Part shown: piece by piece, positions 1-7,655 of the stretch
Numbering within the stretch: the first letter of the stretch is position 1
Layout of the letters: each line of letters begins with the position of its first letter
Source: JBARDN01 sp963755705
Lineage (GTDB): Bacteria; Desulfobacterota; Binatia; Binatales; Binataceae
Reading direction: 5' to 3'
Assembly (NCBI GenBank): GCA_963755705.1
Contig: CAVWKW010000001.1
Span: 1,550,001 to 1,614,000, forward strand
DNA: 64,000 nt
The notes under the pieces: model-generated
Database searches by the model: none
What the model saw: the letters and a program-made list of their open reading frames with translations, nothing else
Told to the model about the DNA's origin: nothing
Made by a program: the position numbers and the translations under genes

Positions 1-146
1 CGCAGACGGGCGGCAACCGCGGAAACCGCGTTGAACGAATGGCTCTGCCACTCCTTGTTCCGCTTTTCCTGAAGAAACCTGCGATCGCCGTACTTCCCGA
101 CCTGCCGCTCGAATCCCAGGGCCAACGTGGCAACCCGATCCGCCAT
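1..146 (-). CDS. AMP-dependent (long-chain) acyl-CoA synthetase, N-terminus only
   Basis: The first 48 codons of a minus-strand gene run off the left edge of the window. The visible product begins MADRVATLALGFERQVGKYG and continues with a KEW pair, the usual opening of FadD15-type long-chain acyl-CoA synthetases (phrases like 'RYGDRxFLxEKRxxxW'). The ATG at 146 is preceded by a strong GGAGGT ribosome binding site about 9 bases upstream, so the start is well supported. Such enzymes activate fatty acids with ATP and CoA at the inner membrane face. None of the AMP-binding motifs lie in this window, so the family call rests on the N-terminus alone; any other adenylate-forming enzyme is possible. 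Confidence 0.55.
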   Translation of the reverse strand, partial: MADRVATLALGFERQVGKYGDRRFLQEKRNKEWQSHSFNAVSAVAARL

Positions 147-566
147 AAACGCTCGACCTCCGTCGTCTGCAACTAGCGAGTTCTAGCCCAAAGAACGGTC
201 GTCGCCAAATGGCCCGCATCCTTAAGTGGCGGATGGGTTCGTTCATCAAGAACGGCAGGCCTTCTGGCAATGCGGCCTTATTCTCGCAAGCAGTTACATA
301 AGGAGTTGAAAATTTCCCGTAGGAATTACGGCAGGCGCAAAGGCACCTGCAATCGCTGGAAAATTTCTGAAACCGCTGCTATCTTGCGTAAGCTTGGTAA
401 TTTGGCAGGGGCAGAATTTTTCATTTCACTAAACGGATCGCGGATGCGCATAATCGCGCGGCTTTTATGAATCCGGGTTTGCGTGCGCGCCGTCCGGATC
501 GCGCCCCGCTGCTGGAGCGCGGTGGGTGGACGTGCGCTTTAGAGCGCTGGGGGTGAGGCTTCTAAG
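147..566. other. Intergenic region upstream of the oxidase operon
   Basis: About 420 bases lie between the divergent acyl-CoA synthetase and coxB. The stretch is less GC-rich than its surroundings around 290-470 and must hold the promoters of both transcripts. I could not pick out a convincing -35/-10 pair. A 66-codon reading frame at 270-470 has a basic, low-information product and no family resemblance, so I do not count it as a gene. Confidence 0.5.
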
Positions 567-1238
567 ATGCTGGAATCCATGTATTTCCCGCACGATATTT
601 CCACGTTCGGGCCGCGGATCGATTTCCTGTTCATCCTGATTTTCTGGATCGTCCTGGTGACCTGGCTGGCGGTGATGGTCGCTCTGGTAGTGTTCCTGTT
701 CAAATACCGGCATCGGCCCGGCCGCAAGGCTGAGTATATCGAGGGCAACACGCGCCTCGAGGTCACCTGGACCAGCATCACCGCGGTGATCCTCATAATC
801 CTCGCGATGATGAGCCGCTCGACCTGGGCCGACATCAAGGAGAACGGACCTCCGGGACAGGTCTTCTACAACGTAACTGCCAAGCAGTTTAACTGGGAAA
901 TTACGTATCCCGGACCCGATGGAAAACTCGGCACCAAGGACGACCTTACGGTCGAGAACGAGATGCATGTGCCGGTGAACCAGGTGGTGCGGATAGGCCT
1001 GGCCTCAAAGGATGTTATCCATAGCTTTTTCGTGCCCAATCTCAGGCTAAAGCAGGATGCGGTCCCGGGCCGGGTGATTCAGGTCTGGTTCGAGGCCAAG
1101 GAAGTAGGCACCTATGCGATCCCATGCGCGGAACTGTGCGGATTTGGGCACTCCGGGATGCAGGGGACGCTGACTGTCGAATCGGAAGCGGATTTTCAAA
1201 AATGGCTCAAAGACCAGTACGCAAACGCCAATCAGTAA
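567..1238 (+). CDS. coxB: Cytochrome c oxidase subunit II (CuA subunit)
   Basis: First gene of an aa3-type oxidase operon. The 223-residue product has two N-terminal membrane helices (about residues 17-46 and 66-83) followed by a periplasmic cupredoxin domain. All CuA ligands are visible: His152 in the HSFFVPNLR stretch, and Cys187, Glu189, Cys191, His195 and Met198 in the CAELCGFGHSGM motif. Subunit II accepts electrons from cytochrome c through CuA and passes them to haem a in subunit I; quinol oxidases lack these ligands, so this is a true cytochrome c oxidase. There is no fused cytochrome c domain and no lipobox. coxA follows after 43 bases. Confidence 0.96.
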   Translation: MLESMYFPHDISTFGPRIDFLFILIFWIVLVTWLAVMVALVVFLFKYRHRPGRKAEYIEGNTRLEVTWTSITAVILIILAMMSRSTWADIKENGPPGQVFYNVTAKQFNWEITYPGPDGKLGTKDDLTVENEMHVPVNQVVRIGLASKDVIHSFFVPNLRLKQDAVPGRVIQVWFEAKEVGTYAIPCAELCGFGHSGMQGTLTVESEADFQKWLKDQYANANQ

Positions 1239-1281
1239 TGGATGAGTTTGCCGCGATACGGCGCGGAGGAGATTTGCTCAG

Positions 1282-3036
1282 ATGAGCAGCACGGCAGCGG
1301 TTGCGGTTGGAGGCGCGCACGCCGAGCATCACGAGCTCGGATTTTGGCGCACCTACGTTTTTTCAGAAGACCACAAGATGATCGGGCGCCAATTCCTGTT
1401 CATGGCGCTGTTCATGATGGCGATCGGCGGGTTGATGGCGATGCTGATGCGGCTGGATCTGGCGTGGCCCGACACCCAGTTCAGCTTCCTGAAGATTTTT
1501 CCGCAGTCGATCCAGAACGACAGCGCGATCACCGCCGCGACCTATAACTCGACGCTCACGATGCACGCGACGATCATGATCTTCTTCGTCGTGATGCCGA
1601 TCCTGGTCGGGTGCTTCGGCAATTTCCTGATTCCGCTGATGATCGGCGCGCGCGATATGGCCTTTCCCAAGCTCAACATGCTCTCGTTCTGGGTCGGCGC
1701 GGTCGCCGGCGTGATCATGCTGGCGTCGTTCCTGGTGCCCGGAGGGCCGGCCGCCGCTGGATGGACATCATACGCGCCGCTGAGCGCGGTGCCGATCTAT
1801 ACCGGCGTCGATTGGGGCCAGAACCTCTGGTGCATCAGCATCATCGTGCTCGGCGTGTCGTCGCTGATGGGTTCGATCAATTACATCACGACGATCATCA
1901 ACATGCGGACCAAGGGGATGCATTTCTTCCGTATGCCGCTGGTGATCTGGGCGTTGTTCATCACCGCGATCCTGCTGCTGCTCGCGCTGCCGGTGCTGAC
2001 CACGGCCCTCGCGTTGCTGCTGTTCGACCGGATGGGTGGGACCCATTTCTTCCTGCCCGCGGGCGGCGGCGAGCCGATCCTGTGGCAGCATCTGTTCTGG
2101 TTCTTCGGGCATCCCGAAGTCTACATCATGATCCTGCCCGCGATGGGGATCGCGTCGGAAGTCATCGCGACCTTCTCGCGCAAGCCGATTTTCGGCTACC
2201 GCGCGATGGTTTATGCGATCTGCGCGATCGCGGGATTGTCGTGGATGGTCTGGGGCCATCACATGTTCCAGTCCGGGATGGATCCGGAGCTCGGCACCAG
2301 CTTCATGCTGACCACGATGGTGATCGCGGTGCCCTCGGCGATCAAGACTTTCAACTGGCTCGGTACGCTGTATAAGGGCGACATCCACTACACCGCAGCG
2401 ATGCTTAATGCGCTGTCGTTCGTCGCGATGTTCGTGATCGGCGGATTGTCGGGAATCTTCATGGCCTGCACGCCGGTGGACATGTACATCCACGACACCT
2501 ACTTCATCGTCGCGCACATCCACTACGTCCTGTTCGGCGGCAGCCTGTTCGGAATCTTTGCCGGAGTGACGTATTGGTATCCCAAAATGTTCGGACGTAT
2601 GATGAACGAGACTCTGGGCAAGATTCATTTCTGGATTACGTTCGTCGCGTTCAACTGCACTTTTTTCCCGATGCATATTCTCGGCATGGCTGGCCATATG
2701 CGGCGAATCTACAACCCTCAGCAGTACGATTTCCTGAAGCCGATCCAGCCGATCAACACCTTCATTTCGATCAGCGCCTTCGTGCTCGGCTCCGCGCAGT
2801 TTCTGTTTCTTGCGAACATCATCTGGAGCTATTTCAGGGGCCAAAAGGCGTCTGAGAATCCATGGCACGCCAACACTTTGGAATGGAGCGCGCCATCACC
2901 TCCGGGGCACGGCAACTGGCCGGGCAGGGTGCCAGAAGTATTCCGTGGTCCATACGAATACAGCTCGCCCGAATCGTCGGAGGATTACCTTCCGCAATGG
3001 GCGGTTGCCGAACACGAAACGGCGGCTGCGGATTGA
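1282..3036 (+). CDS. coxA: Cytochrome c oxidase subunit I
   Basis: Catalytic subunit of the haem-copper oxidase, 584 residues and about 12 membrane helices. Haem a and a3/CuB ligands are in place: His95 in LTMHATIM, His277 and Tyr281 in GHPEVY (the Glu279 there is the D-channel glutamate of A1-type enzymes), His326-His327 in WGHHMF, and His412 and His414 in VAHIHYVLFGG. A lysine in AIKTFNWL matches the K-channel. It reduces oxygen to water while pumping protons. The ATG follows a GGAGGAG ribosome binding site. Gene order coxB-coxA with ctaA 15 bases downstream indicates one operon. Confidence 0.97.
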   Translation: MSSTAAVAVGGAHAEHHELGFWRTYVFSEDHKMIGRQFLFMALFMMAIGGLMAMLMRLDLAWPDTQFSFLKIFPQSIQNDSAITAATYNSTLTMHATIMIFFVVMPILVGCFGNFLIPLMIGARDMAFPKLNMLSFWVGAVAGVIMLASFLVPGGPAAAGWTSYAPLSAVPIYTGVDWGQNLWCISIIVLGVSSLMGSINYITTIINMRTKGMHFFRMPLVIWALFITAILLLLALPVLTTALALLLFDRMGGTHFFLPAGGGEPILWQHLFWFFGHPEVYIMILPAMGIASEVIATFSRKPIFGYRAMVYAICAIAGLSWMVWGHHMFQSGMDPELGTSFMLTTMVIAVPSAIKTFNWLGTLYKGDIHYTAAMLNALSFVAMFVIGGLSGIFMACTPVDMYIHDTYFIVAHIHYVLFGGSLFGIFAGVTYWYPKMFGRMMNETLGKIHFWITFVAFNCTFFPMHILGMAGHMRRIYNPQQYDFLKPIQPINTFISISAFVLGSAQFLFLANIIWSYFRGQKASENPWHANTLEWSAPSPPGHGNWPGRVPEVFRGPYEYSSPESSEDYLPQWAVAEHETAAAD

Positions 3037-3051
3037 GGACGTGCTCTGCCG

Positions 3052-5100
3052 ATGACCGAAGCTGACAGCGCAAATTCCGTCGCGCGCGAACGCGCGTTGC
3101 ATCGCTTTGCTCTACTCGCGGCGGGCGCGACTTTCTGCCTGATTTTCGTGGGCGGTCTGGTCACTTCGACCGGCTCGGCGCTCGCAGTGCCCGATTGGCC
3201 GCTCGCTTTCGGCAAGCTCATCCCAGCGTGGCAGGGCGGAATCCGCTTCGAGTTCGGGCATCGCGTCGCCGCCGCGACCGTGTTGACGCTCACGCTCATC
3301 CTGATGGCGTGGGCGTGGCGGGTCGAGCCGCGCCGCTGGGTGCGCAACACCGTCATGGCGGCGTTCGGCCTCATCATCGTGCAGGCGATCCTGGGCGGTA
3401 TCACGGTGCTGCTCGAGTTGCCGCTGCCAATCGCGGTGGCGCATGCCGGCACGGCGCAGGCCTTTTTCTGCCTGATGGTGTCGATCGCTATATTCACCAA
3501 TCCGCGCTGGACCCGCACCGCGCGCCGAATCGAAGAGCCGGCGCGAATCCCGCTAGCGATGCTGGCGGGAATAACCACCGCGGTCATCTATCTGCAAATC
3601 CTGGTCGGCGCGGTGATGCGCCATCTCGGCGCCGGTCTGGCGATTCCGGATTTTCCTCTCGCATTCGGGCAACTGATCCCGCCCTATTGGAATGAGTACA
3701 TCGCGATAAATTTCGCGCATCGATGCGGCGCTGTCATGGTGACGATCATGGTCGTATGGACGGTCGCGCGCGTCCTGCGCTCGCATCGCAATGAACCCGA
3801 GCTGCGGCATCCCGCGCTCGGGCTGTTCCTGCTGCTGGTGATGCAGATTTGCCTGGGCGCGATCACGATCTGGAGCGGACGCGCGGTCATCCCGACCACC
3901 AGCCACGTGCTGATTGGAGCGGCGGTGCTCGCGACCAGCCTGACCATCACGATTCGCGCGTATCACGCTTATGGAATTGAGCGCCACGGCGGCGCAGCGC
4001 ATGCTCTCGCAGCCCGGCGCGCGAAGACCGTCCGCTCGGGCATCAGGTGTCGGCGTGAGCGCGAAAGCCGCGATGATGGAAGCCGAGGCCGGCGCCGTTC
4101 GCGCGCGGCTATCGGCATTTATCGAGCTCACCAAGCCGCGCGTGGTCGCGATGGTGCTGGTGACGACGCTGGCCGGGTTCTACCTCGGCGGACGCGGCGG
4201 ATTCGATTTCATCCTCGCGGTCAATTTGATTGTCGGCACCGCATTGGCCGCCGGCGGCACGCTTGCGCTCAATCAATACATGGAACGCGACACCGACGCC
4301 CTGATGCATCGCACACAACATCGCCCGCTTCCCGACGGAAGGCTGCGCCCGTTCGAGGCGCTGGTATTCGCATGCGCGGCGAGCGCGCTTGGCTTCGCGT
4401 ACCTGATCCTGGCGACCAATCTGCTTTGCGCTGCGACGACGGCGGCGATCACGGCGATTTATCTGTTGGCCTATACTCCGCTCAAGCGGCGCTCGTGGCT
4501 GTGCGACGTGATCGGCGCGATTCCCGGCGCTCTCCCCCCGGTTGCGGGATGGGCGGCGGCCCGCGGCAGTATCGCCGCGGAGCCAATGGTGCTGTTCGGG
4601 ATCATGTTCTTGTGGCAGTTGCCGCATACCTTCGCGGTCGCACGGCTCTATCGGGAAGATTATGCCCGCGCCGGAATTCATCTGCTGCCCGCGGACAGAA
4701 GCTGGGGCAATCCGTCGGATCCGGTCGTGATCGGCGCCAGTGCCGGATTGCTCGTGATCAGTATTTTGCCTTGGATGATGGGTTCGGCGGGTGCGGTGTA
4801 CGGCGCGATCGCCGCAATCGGAGGCGCCGCGATGCTGCTATTCGGGGTTGCGATGGTTCGCGCACCGAAGCGCGCGCAGTCGGCCAGGCGGCTGCTCTTT
4901 GCGTCGCTTATCTATTTGCCGATCGTGCTGCTGATGATGGTGATCGACAAGATTTAGCGAAGTTCAGGAAAGAATCGATGCCATCGTTGGTCAGCCGCGA
5001 GGATGTGAAAGAAGAGAACCGCCGGGTTCTGAAGATTATTATCGGTGTGATGGTTTTTCTGGTGATGGTGTCGATCGTGACAATTCTGGTGAAGCACTGA
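3052..5100 (+). CDS. ctaA: Haem A synthase (COX15/CtaA) with no stop codon at its natural end
   Basis: The first 305-310 codons encode a complete haem A synthase, the membrane monooxygenase that oxidises the C8 methyl of haem O. Eight helices are apparent, in two homologous halves, with the conserved haem-ligand histidines His70, His131, His223 and His285; the repeated 'AIPDFPLAFGQLIP' type loops are typical. Recognisable sequence ends near base 3985, but the frame has no stop until 5098-5100, giving a nominal 682 residues. The extra 370 codons are mostly the out-of-frame shadow of ctaB, and the last 41 codons coincide with a separate small gene (4978-5100). The functional protein is probably about 310-320 residues; a lost stop, a sequence error or a frameshifted ctaA-ctaB fusion are the alternatives. 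Confidence 0.72.
   Translation: MTEADSANSVARERALHRFALLAAGATFCLIFVGGLVTSTGSALAVPDWPLAFGKLIPAWQGGIRFEFGHRVAAATVLTLTLILMAWAWRVEPRRWVRNTVMAAFGLIIVQAILGGITVLLELPLPIAVAHAGTAQAFFCLMVSIAIFTNPRWTRTARRIEEPARIPLAMLAGITTAVIYLQILVGAVMRHLGAGLAIPDFPLAFGQLIPPYWNEYIAINFAHRCGAVMVTIMVVWTVARVLRSHRNEPELRHPALGLFLLLVMQICLGAITIWSGRAVIPTTSHVLIGAAVLATSLTITIRAYHAYGIERHGGAAHALAARRAKTVRSGIRCRRERESRDDGSRGRRRSRAAIGIYRAHQAARGRDGAGDDAGRVLPRRTRRIRFHPRGQFDCRHRIGRRRHACAQSIHGTRHRRPDASHTTSPASRRKAAPVRGAGIRMRGERAWLRVPDPGDQSALRCDDGGDHGDLSVGLYSAQAALVAVRRDRRDSRRSPPGCGMGGGPRQYRRGANGAVRDHVLVAVAAYLRGRTALSGRLCPRRNSSAARGQKLGQSVGSGRDRRQCRIARDQYFALDDGFGGCGVRRDRRNRRRRDAAIRGCDGSRTEARAVGQAAALCVAYLFADRAADDGDRQDLAKFRKESMPSLVSREDVKEENRRVLKIIIGVMVFLVMVSIVTILVKH
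3971..4957 (+). CDS. ctaB: Protoheme IX farnesyltransferase (haem O synthase)
   Basis: Encodes a UbiA-family prenyltransferase of 328 residues with about nine membrane helices. The Mg-diphosphate-binding motif is clear: NQYMERDTDALMHRT followed by RPLPDGRL, the CyoE/CtaB signature. A second acidic region sits near YREDYARAGIHLL. It converts haem B to haem O, the substrate of CtaA encoded just upstream. The frame differs from ctaA and overlaps its C-terminal end. Start choice is uncertain: ATG 3971 has no ribosome binding site, and GTG 4055 or ATG 4073 would still keep the whole conserved core, which begins around 'FIELTKPRVV'. Translational coupling to ctaA is plausible. Confidence 0.93.
   Translation: MELSATAAQRMLSQPGARRPSARASGVGVSAKAAMMEAEAGAVRARLSAFIELTKPRVVAMVLVTTLAGFYLGGRGGFDFILAVNLIVGTALAAGGTLALNQYMERDTDALMHRTQHRPLPDGRLRPFEALVFACAASALGFAYLILATNLLCAATTAAITAIYLLAYTPLKRRSWLCDVIGAIPGALPPVAGWAAARGSIAAEPMVLFGIMFLWQLPHTFAVARLYREDYARAGIHLLPADRSWGNPSDPVVIGASAGLLVISILPWMMGSAGAVYGAIAAIGGAAMLLFGVAMVRAPKRAQSARRLLFASLIYLPIVLLMMVIDKI
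4978..5100 (+). CDS. Small single-helix membrane protein in the cox operon (40 aa)
   Basis: A 40-residue protein starting MPSLVSREDVKEENRRVLKI and ending in a single hydrophobic helix with a VKH tail. ATG 4978 has an AGGAAAG ribosome binding site 6-8 bases upstream and lies 20 bases after the ctaB stop, and coxC1 starts 12 bases after its TGA. It shares its frame with the read-through end of ctaA, which hides it from standard gene finding. Charged N-terminus plus one helix resembles the small subunit IV of proteobacterial aa3 oxidases or an assembly micro-protein, but sequence is too short to assign. Translation signals and spacing argue that it is real. Confidence 0.6.
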   Translation: MPSLVSREDVKEENRRVLKIIIGVMVFLVMVSIVTILVKH

Positions 5101-5112
5101 GACGATACGCGC

Positions 5113-5745
5113 GTGAGTGTGACGACCGCAAAAATCCGCCCGCTCGTCGCGCCGCCCCGGCGCGGCGGTGGCTCGGACGACGAGACCGAGAGCCGGTTCA
5201 TCAGCAACGCGATGCTCGCGCTGGTGATGGTTATCGCCACCGAGACGATGCTGTTCAGCGCGCTCATCGGGTCGTTCATCATCTTCCGCATGCAGGCGCC
5301 GTTCTGGCCGCCACTTAACCAACCGCGGCTGCCGATCGACGTCACCTGGATCAACACCTTCGTCCTGCTGGCGAGCGCGGGCACCATGACGATGGCGCTG
5401 CGCGCGGTGCATCAGAGCCGCCAGCGGCTCTTGCGGCGCTGGATCGCGGTGACGGGATTGCTCGGAGTCACCTTCCTGGCGGTGCAGGGATCGGAATGGG
5501 TGCGGCTGGTCGCGCACGGGATGACGCTCGCGAGCGGCAGCTACGGCGCGACGTTTTATCTCCTGATTGGACTCCATGGTCTGCACGTTGCGGCCGGAGT
5601 CATATGGCTGTGCGCAGTCGCATTTGCCGCGCAGCGCGGACGTTACAATGCGCGCAACGCCGCGCCGGTCGAGTTGTGCACGGTGTACTGGTATTTCGTG
5701 TGCGCGGTCTGGCCGGTTTTGTTCTTTCTGGTTTACTTGATGTGA
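5113..5745 (+). CDS. coxC: Cytochrome c oxidase subunit III, copy 1
   Basis: A 210-residue haem-copper oxidase subunit III of the short, five-helix type. Typical phrases are ETMLFSALIGSF in helix I-II, 'GSEWVRL' preceding the loop, the GATFYLLIGLHGLHV motif, and a VYWYFVCAVWPVLFF C-terminus. Subunit III carries no metal centre; it stabilises subunit I and sustains proton uptake. The start is GTG 5113, 12 bases after the small TM gene. A proline/arginine-rich cytoplasmic N-terminus of about 25 residues precedes the first helix. A second subunit III paralogue lies 340 bases downstream, so this operon has two. Confidence 0.92.
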   Translation: MSVTTAKIRPLVAPPRRGGGSDDETESRFISNAMLALVMVIATETMLFSALIGSFIIFRMQAPFWPPLNQPRLPIDVTWINTFVLLASAGTMTMALRAVHQSRQRLLRRWIAVTGLLGVTFLAVQGSEWVRLVAHGMTLASGSYGATFYLLIGLHGLHVAAGVIWLCAVAFAAQRGRYNARNAAPVELCTVYWYFVCAVWPVLFFLVYLM

Positions 5746-5788
5746 TTGCCGACTGAAGTTTTTCGCAAGCGGAACAAGTGAGAGAAAC

Positions 5789-6046
5789 ATGAAGAAAATT
5801 TTGTGGGGAACAGGAATCGTGGCGCAAACGACCGCGATGCTCACGGCGGCGGCCGGAGTCGCCGACGCGTGCGCGATGTGCGGTCTGTCGCCGGGCGACC
5901 ACGCGATCCACGCCTTCAACACCAGCGTGATTTTCATGCTGGCCGGTCCATACCTGACGATGGGAATTATCAGCGCGATCCTTTACGGCGCTTATCGGCG
6001 CTCGATTCGCAAGCAGCAGCCGCTGCAGGTTATTTCCAGGCGCTAG
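5789..6046 (+). CDS. Small membrane protein with CAMCG motif, oxidase-associated
   Basis: An 85-residue protein with an N-terminal signal or membrane segment (about residues 5-25), a CAMCGLSPGDHAI motif at residues 28-40, a second helix at about 46-68 and a basic tail ending QVISRR. A GAGAG ribosome binding site precedes ATG 5789. I do not know a named family. The CxxC pair just after an export-type segment could bind copper or haem or act in thiol chemistry on the periplasmic side, and its place between two subunit III genes points to oxidase assembly or a minor subunit. That role is inference from position only. Confidence 0.7.
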   Translation: MKKILWGTGIVAQTTAMLTAAAGVADACAMCGLSPGDHAIHAFNTSVIFMLAGPYLTMGIISAILYGAYRRSIRKQQPLQVISRR

Positions 6047-6087
6047 GCCGATATTCCGGGCGACTTGAATCCGATGGAGAGACGAAG

Positions 6088-6720
6088 ATGAGCGAGGCTC
6101 TGGCAGCCGATCCGCACGCGCACGGTGCGACGCACGGCGCGGTGATGGACGAGTACGAACCTTCGATAACGCCGGGTAACTCCGGCAAGCTCGGGATGTG
6201 GGCGTTTCTGGCCGCCGACGCGATGACCTTTGGCGCCGCGATCGCCGCATACGGCGCGCTGCGTTACAACAACGTCAACTGGCCCAACCCGGCCGAATAC
6301 CTGGGCATCACCACCACCGCGATCATGACGTTCATCCTGATCTGTTCGAGCGTCACGATGGTGGAGGCGATCCACGGGGTGCAGAACGGCAATCAGTCGA
6401 AGTTCAAGATCTTCATGTTCGCGACGATCGTCGGCGGGATCGCGTTTCTGACCATGCAGGCCTTCGAGTGGCATCATCTCCTGATGGAACGCGGGATGTC
6501 GATTCATCGCGATTTGTTCGACGCGACGTTCTTCATCCTGACCGGATTCCACGGATGCCACGTGTTCGGCGGCGTCGTTTACAACAGCGTGATTTGGATT
6601 CGCGGCCTGATGGGCAAGATTCCGCAGAGCAAGGCGAAGCTGGTCGAGATAGCCGGGCTCTACTGGCACTTCGTCGATCTGGTGTGGATTCTGATCTTCA
6701 CCTTCGTTTATCTGATTTAG
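6088..6720 (+). CDS. Cytochrome c oxidase subunit III, copy 2
   Basis: A second haem-copper oxidase subunit III, 210 residues. It opens with a His-rich soluble stretch (DPHAHGATHGAV) and then five helices with the family phrases GKLGMWAFLAADAMTFGA, 'FEWHHLL', DATFFILTGFHGCHV and GLYWHFVDLVWILIF. ATG 6088 is chosen because a GGAGAG site sits 8 bases upstream and the family N-terminus begins here; the frame is open further upstream only as a shadow of the preceding gene. It differs clearly from copy 1, so the pair is not a recent duplication; one may be a structural subunit and the other a fused-subunit remnant of a different oxidase. Confidence 0.92.
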   Translation: MSEALAADPHAHGATHGAVMDEYEPSITPGNSGKLGMWAFLAADAMTFGAAIAAYGALRYNNVNWPNPAEYLGITTTAIMTFILICSSVTMVEAIHGVQNGNQSKFKIFMFATIVGGIAFLTMQAFEWHHLLMERGMSIHRDLFDATFFILTGFHGCHVFGGVVYNSVIWIRGLMGKIPQSKAKLVEIAGLYWHFVDLVWILIFTFVYLI

Positions 6721-6765
6721 TGCGCGCGCCTGCGCGAATCGCCCGGGGAGGCACAAGGATCAACT

Positions 6766-7137
6766 ATGGCGGCTGAAGCGGTAATGAATCCTCACGAGGC
6801 TCATGCGGAGCATGCGGGGCCCAGCTATATCGCGGTCTTTATCTACCTGACCGTGCTCACCGGCGTTGAATTGCTGGTCTATGCGATGAACTTTCCGAGC
6901 GATATCAAGATCGGGTTGCTGGTCGCGCTCGCGCTGGCCAAAGCTGTGCTGGTCGCGATGTATTTCATGCATCTGGCGACCGAGCACAAGGGGCTATGGG
7001 TGATCGCGGCGACGCCGATGATCCTGGTCGCATTTTGCTACCTGATGCTGCGCCCGGATTTGAGCAAGCGCGCCTGGGCGCACCAGCACCAGACCGCGCC
7101 GAGGGCGGCCGAACCGGCGACGGCGCCGCCATCGTAG
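6766..7137 (+). CDS. Cytochrome c oxidase subunit IV family protein
   Basis: A 123-residue protein with three membrane helices and the prokaryotic subunit IV (COX4_pro/CyoD-like) pattern: a His-rich N-terminus, the helix YIAVFIYLTVLTGVELLVY, then 'ALAKAVLVAMYFMHL' with the conserved YFMHL motif and a final helix followed by a Pro/Ala/His-rich cytoplasmic tail. Subunit IV is a minor oxidase subunit thought to assist CuB insertion or stability. It follows coxC2 by 45 bases and precedes the DUF420 gene by 19, so it is part of the same transcript. Confidence 0.9.
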   Translation: MAAEAVMNPHEAHAEHAGPSYIAVFIYLTVLTGVELLVYAMNFPSDIKIGLLVALALAKAVLVAMYFMHLATEHKGLWVIAATPMILVAFCYLMLRPDLSKRAWAHQHQTAPRAAEPATAPPS

Positions 7138-7156
7138 GGCAAGTCAGAGAGGAGCG

Positions 7157-7591
7157 TTGATTCCGTATTCAGTTTTGCCGCAGGTCAACGCGATTCTGAA
7201 TTCGATCGCGACGGTGCTGCTGGCGGCGGGCTTCGTCTTTATCAAACGCAAAAACGTACCGGCGCATCGCGCCTGTATGCTGAGCGCCCTGGTCGTATCG
7301 GCGCTGTTCCTGACTTCCTACCTGACCTTTCACGCGCACGCGGGCGACATTCGCTTTACCGGCACCGGATGGATTCGTCCGGTGTACTTCGCGATTCTGA
7401 TCCCGCACGTCATCCTGGCAATCACGATCGTGCCGCTTGCGCTGTTCACCGTCTCCTACGCGCTGCGCGGACGGTTCGCCTCGCATCGCAGAATCGCGCG
7501 ATGGACCTGGCCGCTGTGGATGTACGTCTCGGTCACGGGAGTCGTGGTGTACTTCATGCTGTACATCCTCTACACCCCAATCGTGCCGTGA
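7157..7591 (+). CDS. DUF420 family membrane protein (YozB-like)
   Basis: A 144-residue protein with four or five membrane helices. It matches DUF420: 'LPQVNAILNSIATVLLAAG' at the start, HRACMLSALVVSALFLTSY, an HxH pair in TFHAHAG, an 'ILIPHVILAI' helix and 'HRRIARWTWPLWMYVSVTG'. Conserved histidines in these helices suggest metal or haem contact, and the family is commonly found with oxidase assembly genes (CtaG/SCO), which fits its place as the last gene of the oxidase operon. The start is TTG 7157, supported by a GAGAGGAG ribosome binding site six bases away. Biochemical function is unknown. Confidence 0.88.
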   Translation: MIPYSVLPQVNAILNSIATVLLAAGFVFIKRKNVPAHRACMLSALVVSALFLTSYLTFHAHAGDIRFTGTGWIRPVYFAILIPHVILAITIVPLALFTVSYALRGRFASHRRIARWTWPLWMYVSVTGVVVYFMLYILYTPIVP

Positions 7592-7655
7592 ATCGCGCGT
7601 AACGCACCGCACGCATCACGCAAGAGGCGCTACGGCCGGCCAGTCGCACGCGCGT

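Noticed and set aside
270..470. Small 66-codon frame upstream of coxB
   Set aside because: Basic, low-complexity product with no family features or ribosome binding site; sits in a divergent promoter region.
1768..2868. Long open frame antisense to coxA
   Set aside because: Arg/His/Asp-rich shadow product caused by high GC; coxA has clear catalytic motifs in the sense frame.
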